Part shown: positions 16,027 through 23,626 of the stretch, piece by piece
How the letters are laid out: every line of letters starts with the position of its first letter
Position numbering within the stretch: the stretch's first letter is position 1
Assembly: GCA_900541645.1 (NCBI GenBank)
Contig: UQKQ01000019.1
Span: 1-28,177, forward strand
Length of the DNA stretch: 28,177 nucleotides
Source of the DNA: an uncultured Collinsella sp.
Lineage (GTDB): Bacteria > Actinomycetota > Coriobacteriia > Coriobacteriales > Coriobacteriaceae
Direction: 5' to 3'
Made by a program: the position numbers and the translations under genes
The notes under the pieces: model-generated
Database searches by the model: none
Told to the model about the DNA's origin: nothing
Seen by the model: only the letters and a program-made list of their open reading frames with translations

Positions 16027-16677
16027 TTAGCGAAAATGAGCTCCGCGCACGCTAAACTTCGCGCGAGCCTTCGCCAGGCAATCGTAATGACCCACGTTAT
16101 GGGCATCGCTCGCGATGAAGCTGTACAGGTTCTGATCGAACAGGCGCTGTGCCGGCTTTTTCTCGCGACCAAAGCGACCGCCGGCAATAAAGTCCGCCGA
16201 AGCTTGCAGCTTGCAGCCCATATCGACCAGGCGCTCCGCCACGCTTACATCCTTTTGAACCGCACGATAGCGCTCAGGATGAGCGATGATCACCTGGTAG
16301 CCACGGCACTGCAAATCGTAAATCGTGTTCTCGTACTCTCTAAACGCATACGCATCGGCATGCGTCGAAAGCTCGAGCAGAAACTCGTTGGTCCCATCGA
16401 AATGCAAGTGATCCGCGGCATCGATACCAAGCTCAACGAGCTTTCGATGGTTGACCTCGAAGCCCATCTGGAGCGGAAAACCGTCAGCGTTATCGCGCAG
16501 CAGCTCAAAGGCATCCCACATCTTGTCGTAATCAAAATAGGGATCACGGCAGTGAGGAGTGCAAACGATTCTGGTTACACCGGCCCGCTTGGCAGCCTCG
16601 AGCATCGCCAAGCTCTCTTCGAGATCGGCGGCGCCGTCGTCTACACCCGGCAAGATATGGCAATGAATGTCACGCAT
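16027..16677 (-). CDS. cpsB: CpsB/CapC-type tyrosine-protein phosphatase (PHP domain)
   Basis: A 216-residue metal-dependent phosphatase of the PHP superfamily, the class that dephosphorylates bacterial tyrosine kinases controlling capsule or exopolysaccharide assembly. Metal-binding motifs in order: DIHCHILPGVDDG (residues 3-15), CTPHCRDPYFD near 39-49, EVNHRKLVELG, IIAHPERY near 130, and ASDAHNVGHYDC near 190. ATG 16677 lies 17 bases after the kinase gene, with AAGG about eight bases upstream, so kinase and phosphatase are co-transcribed. Symbol by family analogy; a specific pathway cannot be assigned because no glycosyltransferase genes are adjacent. Confidence 0.9.
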   Translation of the reverse strand: MRDIHCHILPGVDDGAADLEESLAMLEAAKRAGVTRIVCTPHCRDPYFDYDKMWDAFELLRDNADGFPLQMGFEVNHRKLVELGIDAADHLHFDGTNEFLLELSTHADAYAFREYENTIYDLQCRGYQVIIAHPERYRAVQKDVSVAERLVDMGCKLQASADFIAGGRFGREKKPAQRLFDQNLYSFIASDAHNVGHYDCLAKARAKFSVRGAHFR

Positions 16678-16694
16678 AGGTCAGCCTTAATCAA

Positions 16695-17432
16695 CTAAAC
16701 GTTTGCTCGGTTGGTGAAGATGCCCTTTTTGGAAGTGCCCTGATCGTCGGAGCCCTTCTTAACCTTCTTACCGTCCTTGGTGTAGTAAGAATAGTAGTAC
16801 TCGCTGGTCTCGGTCTCACAGTAATTCATGACGGTACCGATGAGCTTGACCTTCTCGGACTTCTTAAGCTGGGCGATAGCGTTGAGCGCCTCTTCGCGCT
16901 TGGTAAAGTCCTCGCGCACCACGAACAGCGCGCCGTCGGTCAGGCTGGCAATCTCGGCAGCATCGATGAAGGTGCCGACCGGAGGAGCATCGAAGATGAC
17001 GTACTGGAACTTAGCAGACAGTGCCTTGACCAGCTTGGCAAAGCGATGGGAGACGATGATGTCGGCAGGATTGGGAATATGTGGCTCGGCATCGAGGAAG
17101 TAGAAATTCTTCTGACCTGTCTCGACAATCGCCTGGTCGATAGAAACCTGCTCGGACAGGACTGCATAGAGTCCGCCGCGGGAGCGGACGCCGAGCATAT
17201 CGGCAAGGGACCTGCGACGCATATCAGCCTCGACCAGCAGGACACTCTTGCCGCTCGTGGCGATTGCCTGAGCAAGGTTAATGGAAACCGTAGACTTGCC
17301 CTCGTTGGGAATCGAGGAGGTAACGGTGATGGTGCGAATGGGGTCGTCCACGCTCGCAAAGCGGATGTTGGCCAGAAGGGTCTTGGCGGCATTCTGCACA
17401 ACGAGCTTATCGGTGTTCTTTGCCTTAGCCAT
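16695..17432 (-). CDS. cpsD: CpsD/CapB-type tyrosine kinase (BY-kinase)
   Basis: A 245-residue cytoplasmic bacterial tyrosine kinase that pairs with the membrane adaptor encoded just upstream. Walker A is SSIPNEGKSTVSINLA near residues 39-54. The Walker A' region reads VLLVEADMRRRS, with Glu where the family usually has the first Asp. Walker B is YVIFDAPPVG near 139-148. The C-terminus carries the autophosphorylation cluster SEYYYSYYTKDG, followed by a basic tail. The start lies two bases after the adaptor's stop, with AAGGTGG as ribosome binding site, so the pair are translated together. The 'cps' naming follows family; the polymer controlled is unknown. Confidence 0.92.
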   Translation of the reverse strand: MAKAKNTDKLVVQNAAKTLLANIRFASVDDPIRTITVTSSIPNEGKSTVSINLAQAIATSGKSVLLVEADMRRRSLADMLGVRSRGGLYAVLSEQVSIDQAIVETGQKNFYFLDAEPHIPNPADIIVSHRFAKLVKALSAKFQYVIFDAPPVGTFIDAAEIASLTDGALFVVREDFTKREEALNAIAQLKKSEKVKLIGTVMNYCETETSEYYYSYYTKDGKKVKKGSDDQGTSKKGIFTNRANV

Positions 17433-17434
17433 GC

Positions 17435-18091
17435 CTATTTACCACCTTTCATAGCCGGAATTCGGCCAACAACGGGAATACCCAGGAGCTCTTCTGCCTC
17501 TTCGGCACCGCGGATGCGGGTATTGAGCATGTCTGCCAAAACGACATAGGCAACTGCGATAAAGATACCGGCGAGGAACGCGACGGCAATATACAGCGTG
17601 CGCTTGGGGCCGCTGGGGGCTTCGGGGGTCTTAGCCTCGTCGATAACGTTGATGCTCTGGGCAGCGCCGACGTTCTGAGCGACCGTACTCACCGAGCTGG
17701 CAATGGCCTTTGCGACCTCAGCCGTCTCCTTGGCATCGGTGCCGGTAACCGAAAGCGTAATGACACGCGTGGTGGTCTCGGAGGAAACAGACACCTTGTA
17801 GTCATCCAGATCGGTAAGGCCCAGTTCTTTGGCGGCGCCGCTCTTAACGCTATCGCTATCCAGCAGCGTGGCGATATCGTTGGAAAGCATCTGGCTCGCC
17901 GAGAGATCGTTGTAGCTCATCTGACCGCTATCGTCGGTCTTGGCGAGAATGTACATGCTCGTCGTCGCGGTATAGGTGTTGTCCATCGCAACGAAGGACA
18001 CGATGCCCATGGCGATCGCGCAGACCACCGGAAGGGTGATGACCAGCTTGAGGTGCTTTTTAAGCAGCTGGAACAGTTCGAGAAGGGTCAT
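17435..18091 (-). CDS. cpsC: Wzz/CpsC-type polysaccharide chain-length regulator and kinase adaptor
   Basis: A 218-residue inner-membrane protein with a transmembrane segment near residues 17-35 (LVITLPVVCAIAMGIVSFVA) and an extracytoplasmic domain rich in Ser, Thr and Asp. A second transmembrane segment lies near 170-190 (LYIAVAFLAGIFIAVAYVVL). It ends in a cytoplasmic tail, AEELLGIPVVGRIPAMKGGK, which in this family contacts and activates the tyrosine kinase. It is the first gene of a cpsC-cpsD-cpsB operon. ATG 18091 has AAGG eight bases upstream. Membrane topology and gene order are clear; the role in chain length is from the family. Confidence 0.9.
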   Translation of the reverse strand: MTLLELFQLLKKHLKLVITLPVVCAIAMGIVSFVAMDNTYTATTSMYILAKTDDSGQMSYNDLSASQMLSNDIATLLDSDSVKSGAAKELGLTDLDDYKVSVSSETTTRVITLSVTGTDAKETAEVAKAIASSVSTVAQNVGAAQSINVIDEAKTPEAPSGPKRTLYIAVAFLAGIFIAVAYVVLADMLNTRIRGAEEAEELLGIPVVGRIPAMKGGK

Positions 18092-18213
18092 GCAGCTTGC
18101 CTTTCATTTCCCTAGTTCGTATCGACAAAACTGCTCGTATGATATCGCATCTTTCTGCCATGTCCGAACTCTATACATAAGATACAGCACATACGGCAAT
18201 GTTGCGCAATAAT

Positions 18214-18244
18214 GACGCCGCATCGGCAACCCCGGCGCGGCGTC
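18214..18244 (-). terminator. Hairpin after the PhoR-like kinase gene
   Basis: GACGCCGC and GCGGCGTC, perfect 8-bp arms with a 15-base loop, lie 24 bases past the kinase stop on the minus strand and are followed by ATTATT. It probably ends the pstB-phoB-phoR transcript; the T content is modest. Confidence 0.6.
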
Positions 18245-18267
18245 AAAACAACACGTTTGCTGCATTG

Positions 18268-19692
18268 CTACGCAAATGATTCGTCCTGCTGTACGGGAAA
18301 CGTCACCGTGATGGTGGTCCCCACACCCAGCTCGCTCGATAGATCGAGCGAAGCATGGTGATACATGGCGGCATGCTTAACGATGGCCAGACCCAAACCT
18401 GTTCCGCCACGTGCCTTGGAGCGGCTCTTGTCCACGCGATAGAAGCGCTCGAACACCTTGCTCTGCTCCTCGGGCGCGATGCCGATACCTGTATCGGCAA
18501 CCGTCAGGTACGGATGGCCCTCATCATTGATCCCACATCGAAGCGTAACCGTACCACCGGGCTGATTATAGCGAATAGCGTTACTGGCCAGGTTATAAAT
18601 CAGCTCGTCGATCAGGCGTGGCGCACCTTCGACCACAACGGGCTTCGTCTTGCGCACGATGGTCACGTTCGACTGTCGGGCGACCTGTTCGAGGCGCTGC
18701 TCCACCGTCGTAATAGCGCGCGAGAGCTCAATGGGTTCCGTGGAACCAATAGGCACTGCCTCGCCCTCGGTCGCGCGCTCGGCCTCGTCCAGGTTAGACA
18801 ACGTCAAGATGTCGTTTACCAGCGCTGCTAGACGGCCCGCTTCGCGATAGATTCGACCGCCAAAGTTGCGCAGGTCGTCCTCGCCCTCGACCATGCCATT
18901 TGCAATGAGCTCAGCATAGCCCGAGATCGCGGTAAGCGGGGTCTTGAGCTCATGCGTGATATTGGCCGTGAACTCGCGACGCATGCGGTCGTTATCGGCC
19001 AGCACCGCCATCTGGCGTTTAAGCTCCTGGCGTTGCGACTCAATGCGCTCGAGCATGGGAACCATCTCGGTGTAGGCATGTTCATAGCTACGGCGCGGGT
19101 GGTCCAAATCGACCTCTTGCAGGGGCGCAATGATGGCACGGGATTCGCGGCGCGCAAGGAAAAACGAGAGCACCGCGCCCGCCGCCGCGATAAGCAGCAT
19201 CGGTGCCACCAACGAGAGCAAAATCGCCGCAACACCAGGCTGGGCCTGCGCCAAACGAACGACCTGACCGTTATCGAGGGCCACGGCGCGATACAGCATA
19301 ATCTCGTCGAGCGTGGTGCTCGAGCGCTCCGCGGAACCCGAACCGCTCTCAAGGGCCTCAACGACCTCGGGGCGATCGCCATGGTTGGGCAACATGGAAG
19401 GAGACGCCTCGTTGTCGTAGGCGACCGATCCATCCCTGTTGATCAGCGTGATACGAAGGTCCTCGCGATCGAGGCTTCGCAAGAATGCGATGGGTTCCTG
19501 CTGCTCGTTTAAGGCGGCGGCAATAAGCTCGGTTTCTTGCGAGAGATTTGCGCTCGTCGCGTCTGCCAAAGTGTTTTGCACAAAGAACGCGCCCAACACC
19601 GTAAAGGCAACAATCACCGCCATGGCACAGATAAAAATCGTCACGAACACGCGATGGGAAAGCGTGTGTTTTCCCTGAGGGGCAAAGACCAC
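18268..19692 (-). CDS. phoR: PhoR-like sensor histidine kinase
   Basis: A 474-residue membrane histidine kinase. A transmembrane segment near residues 15-40 is followed by an extracytoplasmic domain (about 45-155) and a second membrane segment (LLSLVAPMLLIAAAGAVLSF). A linker leads to the H-box FTANITHELKTPLTAISGYA (phospho-accepting His near 247). The ATPase has an N-box NLASNAIRYNQPGG, DTGIGI, FERFYRVD and GGTGLGLAIVKH. The start is GTG 19692, eight bases after GGAGG that lies within the last codons of the regulator gene three bases upstream, so the two are coupled. The PhoR name rests on domain type and on the PhoB-like regulator and pstB next to it. The sensed signal is presumably phosphate-linked. 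Confidence 0.85.
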   Translation of the reverse strand: MVFAPQGKHTLSHRVFVTIFICAMAVIVAFTVLGAFFVQNTLADATSANLSQETELIAAALNEQQEPIAFLRSLDREDLRITLINRDGSVAYDNEASPSMLPNHGDRPEVVEALESGSGSAERSSTTLDEIMLYRAVALDNGQVVRLAQAQPGVAAILLSLVAPMLLIAAAGAVLSFFLARRESRAIIAPLQEVDLDHPRRSYEHAYTEMVPMLERIESQRQELKRQMAVLADNDRMRREFTANITHELKTPLTAISGYAELIANGMVEGEDDLRNFGGRIYREAGRLAALVNDILTLSNLDEAERATEGEAVPIGSTEPIELSRAITTVEQRLEQVARQSNVTIVRKTKPVVVEGAPRLIDELIYNLASNAIRYNQPGGTVTLRCGINDEGHPYLTVADTGIGIAPEEQSKVFERFYRVDKSRSKARGGTGLGLAIVKHAAMYHHASLDLSSELGVGTTITVTFPVQQDESFA

Positions 19693-19695
19693 AGA

Positions 19696-20424
19696 CTACT
19701 CCTCCGATGCTGCTGCCGCAGCGACGGCATCTTCGACATCGCCACCGGCAGAAGGCTCGGCCAGGCGATAACCCACGCCGCGCACCGTCTCGATAGCGCC
19801 GGCACGCTCGCCGAGCTTTTGGCGAAGCGTCTGCACGTGAACGTCGACGGTACGCGAGCCGCCATCGAAGTCCCAGCCCCACACGCTCTGCAGCAGCGAC
19901 TCGCGGGTAAAGACCACGCCGGGCTTGCGCATAAGATATTCGAGCAAATCGAACTCGCGCAAGGTGAGTTTGAGTGGCTCGCCGGCAGCGGTCACCTCGC
20001 GATGGCTGGGCGAAAGCACGATATCGCCCACGCTGAGCACATCGCTCGCCTGCTTGACCATACCGCCGCGGCGCAGCAGCGCACGGCAGCGGCTGGCAAG
20101 CTCCATGAGCGAAAACGGCTTGGTCAGATAGTCGTCGGCACCGCCATCGAGCGCCATCACCTTATCGAGCTCGGTATCCTTGGCAGTGAGCATCATGATG
20201 GGCACCGTCGCCGTCAGGCGGTCGGCGCGCAGGCGACGCATAATTGCCAAACCATCGGTATCGGGCAGCATGATGTCGAGCAGGACGGCATCGGGTACCC
20301 GTCGCGCCACGGCGGCCTTAAACTCGCCATCGCACGAAAAGCCCTCGGCCTCGATCCCCTGCTTGCGCAGTGCATAGACCGTCAAATCCCTGATATTGTC
20401 ATCGTCCTCGACGTAATAGATCAT
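19696..20424 (-). CDS. phoB: PhoB-like response regulator
   Basis: A 242-residue OmpR/PhoB-type regulator. The receiver domain starts MIYYVEDDDNIRD, has the phosphorylated Asp in VLLDIMLPDTDG near residue 50 and the switch motif GADDYLTKPFS near 100. The winged-helix DNA-binding domain follows (LTLREFDLLEYLM, SRTVDVHVQTLRQKLG, ETVRGVGYRL). A 25-residue Ala/Glu tail ends the protein. ATG 20424 is preceded by AAAGGGG six bases away; an eight-codon longer frame would include that site. It lies directly between pstB and the phoR-like gene, which supports a phosphate-response function. Confidence 0.88.
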   Translation of the reverse strand: MIYYVEDDDNIRDLTVYALRKQGIEAEGFSCDGEFKAAVARRVPDAVLLDIMLPDTDGLAIMRRLRADRLTATVPIMMLTAKDTELDKVMALDGGADDYLTKPFSLMELASRCRALLRRGGMVKQASDVLSVGDIVLSPSHREVTAAGEPLKLTLREFDLLEYLMRKPGVVFTRESLLQSVWGWDFDGGSRTVDVHVQTLRQKLGERAGAIETVRGVGYRLAEPSAGGDVEDAVAAAAASEE

Positions 20425-20465
20425 GTTAAACCCCTTTGCGGCCGGCATGACCGCATCTTAATCCT

Positions 20466-20477
20466 AAAGGTACCTTT
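20466..20477. promoter_or_regulatory. Perfect palindrome AAAGGTACCTTT between pstB and phoB
   Basis: A 12-base perfect palindrome in the 64-base gap after the pstB stop codon. It could be a protein site or part of an internal promoter for phoB; nothing more can be read from it. Confidence 0.25.
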
Positions 20478-20488
20478 ACTAGATGGTA

Positions 20489-21364
20489 TCAGCCAAAACG
20501 TCCCGTCAAATAATCCGCCGTGCGCGGGTCGGTGGGATTTTTGAAGAGCTGAGCGGTGGGTGCGTGCTCCACCAACTCACCCAGCAAGAAAAACGCGACC
20601 GAGTCGGAGATGCGCGCCGCCTGCTGCATATTGTGCGTAACGACCACGAGCGTGCAGGTCTCTTTGAGCTCGCAGGCCAGCTGCTCAACCACCAGCGTCG
20701 ACACGGGATCGAGAGCGCTCGTGGGCTCGTCCATCAGCAGAATATCGGGCTGCACGGCAAGCGCGCGGGCGATGCACAGACGCTGCTGCTGCCCGCCCGA
20801 AAGACCCAGCCCCGACTCTTTGAGTTTGTCCTTGACCTCATCCCATAGCGCAGCGCGACGAAGAGAGTCCTCGACCAGCTCATCCAGCACGGCGCGGTCG
20901 CGCACGCCCATGCCGCGCGGACCATACGCGACGTTGTCGTAGATGCTCATGGGAAACGGGTTGGGGCGCTGGAACACCATGCCTACGCGCTGGCGCAGAC
21001 GGCAGATGTCGTAGTCGCCCAGGATATCTTGGCCGTCAAGCGCGATCTTACCCTCGATGCGGCAGTCCTTGATGCCGTCGTTCATGCGGTTAAAGCAACG
21101 CAGCAGCGTTGATTTGCCGCAGCCCGAAGGACCGATAAACGAGGTAATCTGCTTGTCGCGAATCTTGATGGATACGTCCTTGAGCGCGTGGTGGTCGCCA
21201 TAGAACAGGTCGAGGCCCTTGACGTCGATGCGCGTCGGCGAGGCGGCAAGATCCTGCGCCGTGGGACGAGTCGCGTCCCCGACTTCGCGCTCGTGCGCAG
21301 CCTCGGCTTGCGCCTCCATGAGCTCCTCGAGCTCCGTGGGCCCTATAGCCGCAGCAGCCGTCAT
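20489..21364 (-). CDS. pstB: Phosphate ABC transporter ATP-binding protein PstB
   Basis: A 291-residue ATPase of the high-affinity phosphate importer. It has Walker A GPSGCGKST, Q-loop VGMVFQRPNPFPMSIYDNVA, signature LSGGQQQRLCIARAL, Walker B ILLMDEPTSALDP and the H-loop VVVTHNM. The early CFNRMNDGI motif and the asparagine/proline-rich Q-loop are typical of PstB. It carries about 45 extra N-terminal residues, rich in Ala and Glu, ahead of the usual start (IDVKGLDLFYGD). ATG 21364 is eight bases after GGAGG. The transporter's other genes (pstS, pstC, pstA) and phoU are not adjacent: upstream is an unrelated kinase gene. It probably forms an operon with phoB and phoR. Confidence 0.95.
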   Translation of the reverse strand: MTAAAAIGPTELEELMEAQAEAAHEREVGDATRPTAQDLAASPTRIDVKGLDLFYGDHHALKDVSIKIRDKQITSFIGPSGCGKSTLLRCFNRMNDGIKDCRIEGKIALDGQDILGDYDICRLRQRVGMVFQRPNPFPMSIYDNVAYGPRGMGVRDRAVLDELVEDSLRRAALWDEVKDKLKESGLGLSGGQQQRLCIARALAVQPDILLMDEPTSALDPVSTLVVEQLACELKETCTLVVVTHNMQQAARISDSVAFFLLGELVEHAPTAQLFKNPTDPRTADYLTGRFG

Positions 21365-21429
21365 ACCGCATACCTCCACATCGATATCAATTCAGCAGTA
21401 TCGATAGTAGAAATCGCGACTCATACGCA

Positions 21430-21457
21430 CGTGAGCGCATTGTCAGGTGTTTGTAAA
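21430..21457 (-). promoter_or_regulatory. Possible Pho box upstream of pstB
   Basis: On the minus strand three hexamers, TTTACA (21452-21457), CTGACA (21441-21446) and CTCACG (21430-21435), repeat at an exact 11-base period. This is the geometry of PhoP/PhoB direct-repeat sites (TTAACA-like hexamers with 5-base spacers). It lies 66 bases before the pstB ATG, right after the stop of the VanS-like gene. The third hexamer is degenerate. Confidence 0.4.
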
Positions 21458-21467
21458 GGCGCCTACG

Positions 21468-22706
21468 CTACGCGGCGGGCAGCTCGATGGTAAAGACGGT
21501 ATGCTCGGGCGTTGATTCGCACGCGATGGTACCGCCATGCGCGCATACAATCTCCTTGGCGATGGCGAGGCCCAGCCCAGCACCGCCGCGATTGGTCGCA
21601 CGCGCTGCATCCAGGCGATAGAACTTCTCAAAGATCACCTTGAGCTTTGGCTCAGGGATCGGATCGCCTTGGTTTACAAATCGTACGCGTACGCCACCGT
21701 CACCCAAACGCCTGGCCTCAATCGTGATCGTCGAGCCTTCATAGCTATAGGCAACGGCGTTTTTCATGATGTTGTTGAACACGCGAGCCATCTTGTCGCC
21801 GTCCACGAGTACCGTCAGGTCCTCGCAGATATCAACTTGGGCTTCCTTGTGCTGTTCGTTGAGAATGGGATAGAACTCGTCGGCCACCTGCGCCAGCAAT
21901 AGCCCCAAATCGACGTAGGCGCGGGTAAGCACGATATCGTGGAAATCGAAACGCGTGATGTCAAAGAACTCCTCGATGAGCGCGTCGAGCCGATGGGCCT
22001 TGTCGAGCGCCACGCCCGTAAAGCGTGCACGCTGCTCAAGCGGCAAATCGGGAGCCTCCTGCAGGAGCGAAAGATAGCCCACCACGCTGGCGAGCGGCGT
22101 GCGCAGGTCGTGCGCCAGGTACGTAACCAGGTCATCTTTGCGATGCGATTCGTCGCGCAGGGCCTGTTGAACCTTACGCTCGCAATCGCGCGCCCGATTG
22201 AGCGCGCCCTCGACCTCGAGAAAGTCGCCGTCGATGGTATCCCACGTGTCGGGGCTATCGATCAGACGGTCCTGAATACGGGCGGCGATCACGCGGTCGG
22301 CATGCCGCTCGCCCTGCTCATAACCCTGGTAATACAGGGCGCGTCCGCAAAAGAACAGGACGCACACGGCAAGCGCCAGCACAAAGCCGAGCATGTTGAA
22401 TACAAAGGCGGCGTCAAAGAACACGGGCTCGCCAATACCGCCAAGCGCCATGGCCCCGATCGCCAGCGCAATCGTCCACGCGGCACCGCCGATTACCACG
22501 CAGCGGCGAACGATTTCAAATCGATCGATCAGCAAGAAGCCAATAAGCAGAACTGCCAGGATGCCAACGATATTGTCAATGCCAATGAGTAGCAGACTCA
22601 GCAAAAAGAGCAGCACCGTCGCAAGCGCGCGATTGTCGACGACCGCCCTTATGTATTCAAAGAGTCGATCGGGCACCTCGAATACCCGCCTATCGTCTTT
22701 TGTCAT
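21468..22706 (-). CDS. VanS-like sensor histidine kinase
   Basis: A 412-residue kinase with four or more hydrophobic segments in the first 140 residues and almost no extracytoplasmic domain. This resembles intramembrane-sensing kinases more than classical VanS with a loop. A coiled linker leads to the H-box DDLVTYLAHDLRTPLASVVG (His near 199), a sequence typical of VanS-type kinases. The ATPase shows FNNIMKNAVAYS, FEKFYRLDAARATNRGGAG and GLGLAIAKEIV. One substitution is notable: the usual DNG/DTG box reads NQGDPIP. ATG 22706 follows GGGGAA eight bases away; a GTG two codons upstream is too close to that site. It lies 25 bases after the cognate regulator gene. The ligand is unknown. Confidence 0.85.
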   Translation of the reverse strand: MTKDDRRVFEVPDRLFEYIRAVVDNRALATVLLFLLSLLLIGIDNIVGILAVLLIGFLLIDRFEIVRRCVVIGGAAWTIALAIGAMALGGIGEPVFFDAAFVFNMLGFVLALAVCVLFFCGRALYYQGYEQGERHADRVIAARIQDRLIDSPDTWDTIDGDFLEVEGALNRARDCERKVQQALRDESHRKDDLVTYLAHDLRTPLASVVGYLSLLQEAPDLPLEQRARFTGVALDKAHRLDALIEEFFDITRFDFHDIVLTRAYVDLGLLLAQVADEFYPILNEQHKEAQVDICEDLTVLVDGDKMARVFNNIMKNAVAYSYEGSTITIEARRLGDGGVRVRFVNQGDPIPEPKLKVIFEKFYRLDAARATNRGGAGLGLAIAKEIVCAHGGTIACESTPEHTVFTIELPAA

Positions 22707-22731
22707 ATCCACTTCCCCACCACCAAAGGCG

Positions 22732-23427
22732 TTATTCGATTATGTAGCCGACGCCCCAGACGTTTTTGATAAAGCGCGGCTTTTGAGCATCGTCGCCGAT
22801 CTTTTCGCGCAGATGGCGGATGTGCACCATCACCGTATTGTTGGAGCCGGGCATAAAGTCCTCGTTCCACACCGCGCGGAACAGGTCCCCCACGGCCACC
22901 ACGCTGCCACGATGCTCGACCAGATACAGCAAGATGGAATACTCGATGGGCGTGAGGCGCACCGGTGCGCCGTCCACCGTCACACAACGAGCGTCGCGGT
23001 TGATCTCGAGGCCGTCGAGCTGGATGGTCGGCGACTCGACCGCCTGTGCGCGACTACCGTATCTGGTGTAGCGACGGAGCTGAGCACGAACGCGCGCAAT
23101 GAGCTCCAGCGGACGGAACGGCTTGACCACGTAATCGTCTGCGCCCAGCGAGAGGCCCTCGATCTTGTCCTGTTGGGCATCGCGCGCTGTCAGCATAATA
23201 ACGGGATAGGTATGGCTAGCGCGGATGGTGCGCAGCAGCTCAAAGCCGTCGATATCGGGCAGCATGACGTCCAGCAGCGCCAGATCGAACTCCTGCTCCA
23301 AAATCGCCTTGGCAGCATCTGCTCCGCTATAGGCAATCTGAACATCAAAGCCCTCTTTTGTAAGGTAGATACCGACTAGGTCGGCGATGGCCTTCTCGTC
23401 ATCGACCACCAAAATGCGCTCGTTCAT
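22732..23427 (-). CDS. VanR-like response regulator
   Basis: A 231-residue OmpR-family regulator. The receiver begins MNERILVVDDEKAIADLV, has the phosphorylated Asp in LALLDVMLPDIDG near residue 53, and GADDYVVKPFRPLEL near 100. The winged-helix domain shows LTPIEYSILLYLVEHRGSVV and NTVMVHIRHLREKIGD, ending VWGVGYIIE. The sequence pattern (KPFRPLELIARV, followed by RRYTRY) is of the VanR type. ATG 23427 follows AGGAG at six bases. It is divergent from the D,D-carboxypeptidase gene across 200 bases, which makes that gene a likely target (inference). Confidence 0.88.
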   Translation of the reverse strand: MNERILVVDDEKAIADLVGIYLTKEGFDVQIAYSGADAAKAILEQEFDLALLDVMLPDIDGFELLRTIRASHTYPVIMLTARDAQQDKIEGLSLGADDYVVKPFRPLELIARVRAQLRRYTRYGSRAQAVESPTIQLDGLEINRDARCVTVDGAPVRLTPIEYSILLYLVEHRGSVVAVGDLFRAVWNEDFMPGSNNTVMVHIRHLREKIGDDAQKPRFIKNVWGVGYIIE

Positions 23428-23447
23428 GCGTGCTCCTCTCGCGCTCC

Positions 23448-23453
23448 ATTATG
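23448..23453 (-). promoter_or_regulatory. Possible -10 element of the vanR-like gene
   Basis: CATAAT on the minus strand, five of six matches to TATAAT, about 20 bases before the start codon, with the ribosome binding site directly downstream. No good -35 is visible. Confidence 0.3.
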
Positions 23454-23492
23454 CCCGAGGCGGCGCGCGCCACACACAACAAGCGTGGGCGA

Positions 23493-23507
23493 TTAAGTCG
23501 ACCTTAA
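23493..23507. promoter_or_regulatory. Inverted repeat TTAAG-TCGAC-CTTAA in the divergent promoter region
   Basis: Five-base arms around a TCGAC centre, in the 200-base space shared by the vanR-like gene and the carboxypeptidase gene. It is the most AT-rich part of that space and a candidate regulator site, but OmpR-type regulators usually prefer direct repeats. Confidence 0.25.
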
Positions 23508-23581
23508 GCACCTATGTGTCCGTTCGGGCGCAGACATGGGCCGCGCACGCCCGCGCGCTGATTGTCCGCGCCGGTAAACGA

Positions 23582-23587
23582 TATACT
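23582..23587 (+). promoter_or_regulatory. Possible -10 element of the carboxypeptidase gene
   Basis: TATACT lies about 40 bases before the GTG start. TTGTCC at 23562-23567 is a -35 candidate, but the 14-base spacer is short, so the promoter may depend on an activator such as the divergent VanR-like regulator (inference). Confidence 0.35.
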
Positions 23588-23626
23588 TTGAACTCTGAAG
23601 AGACCATCCCGTCGAAAGCGAAATCT

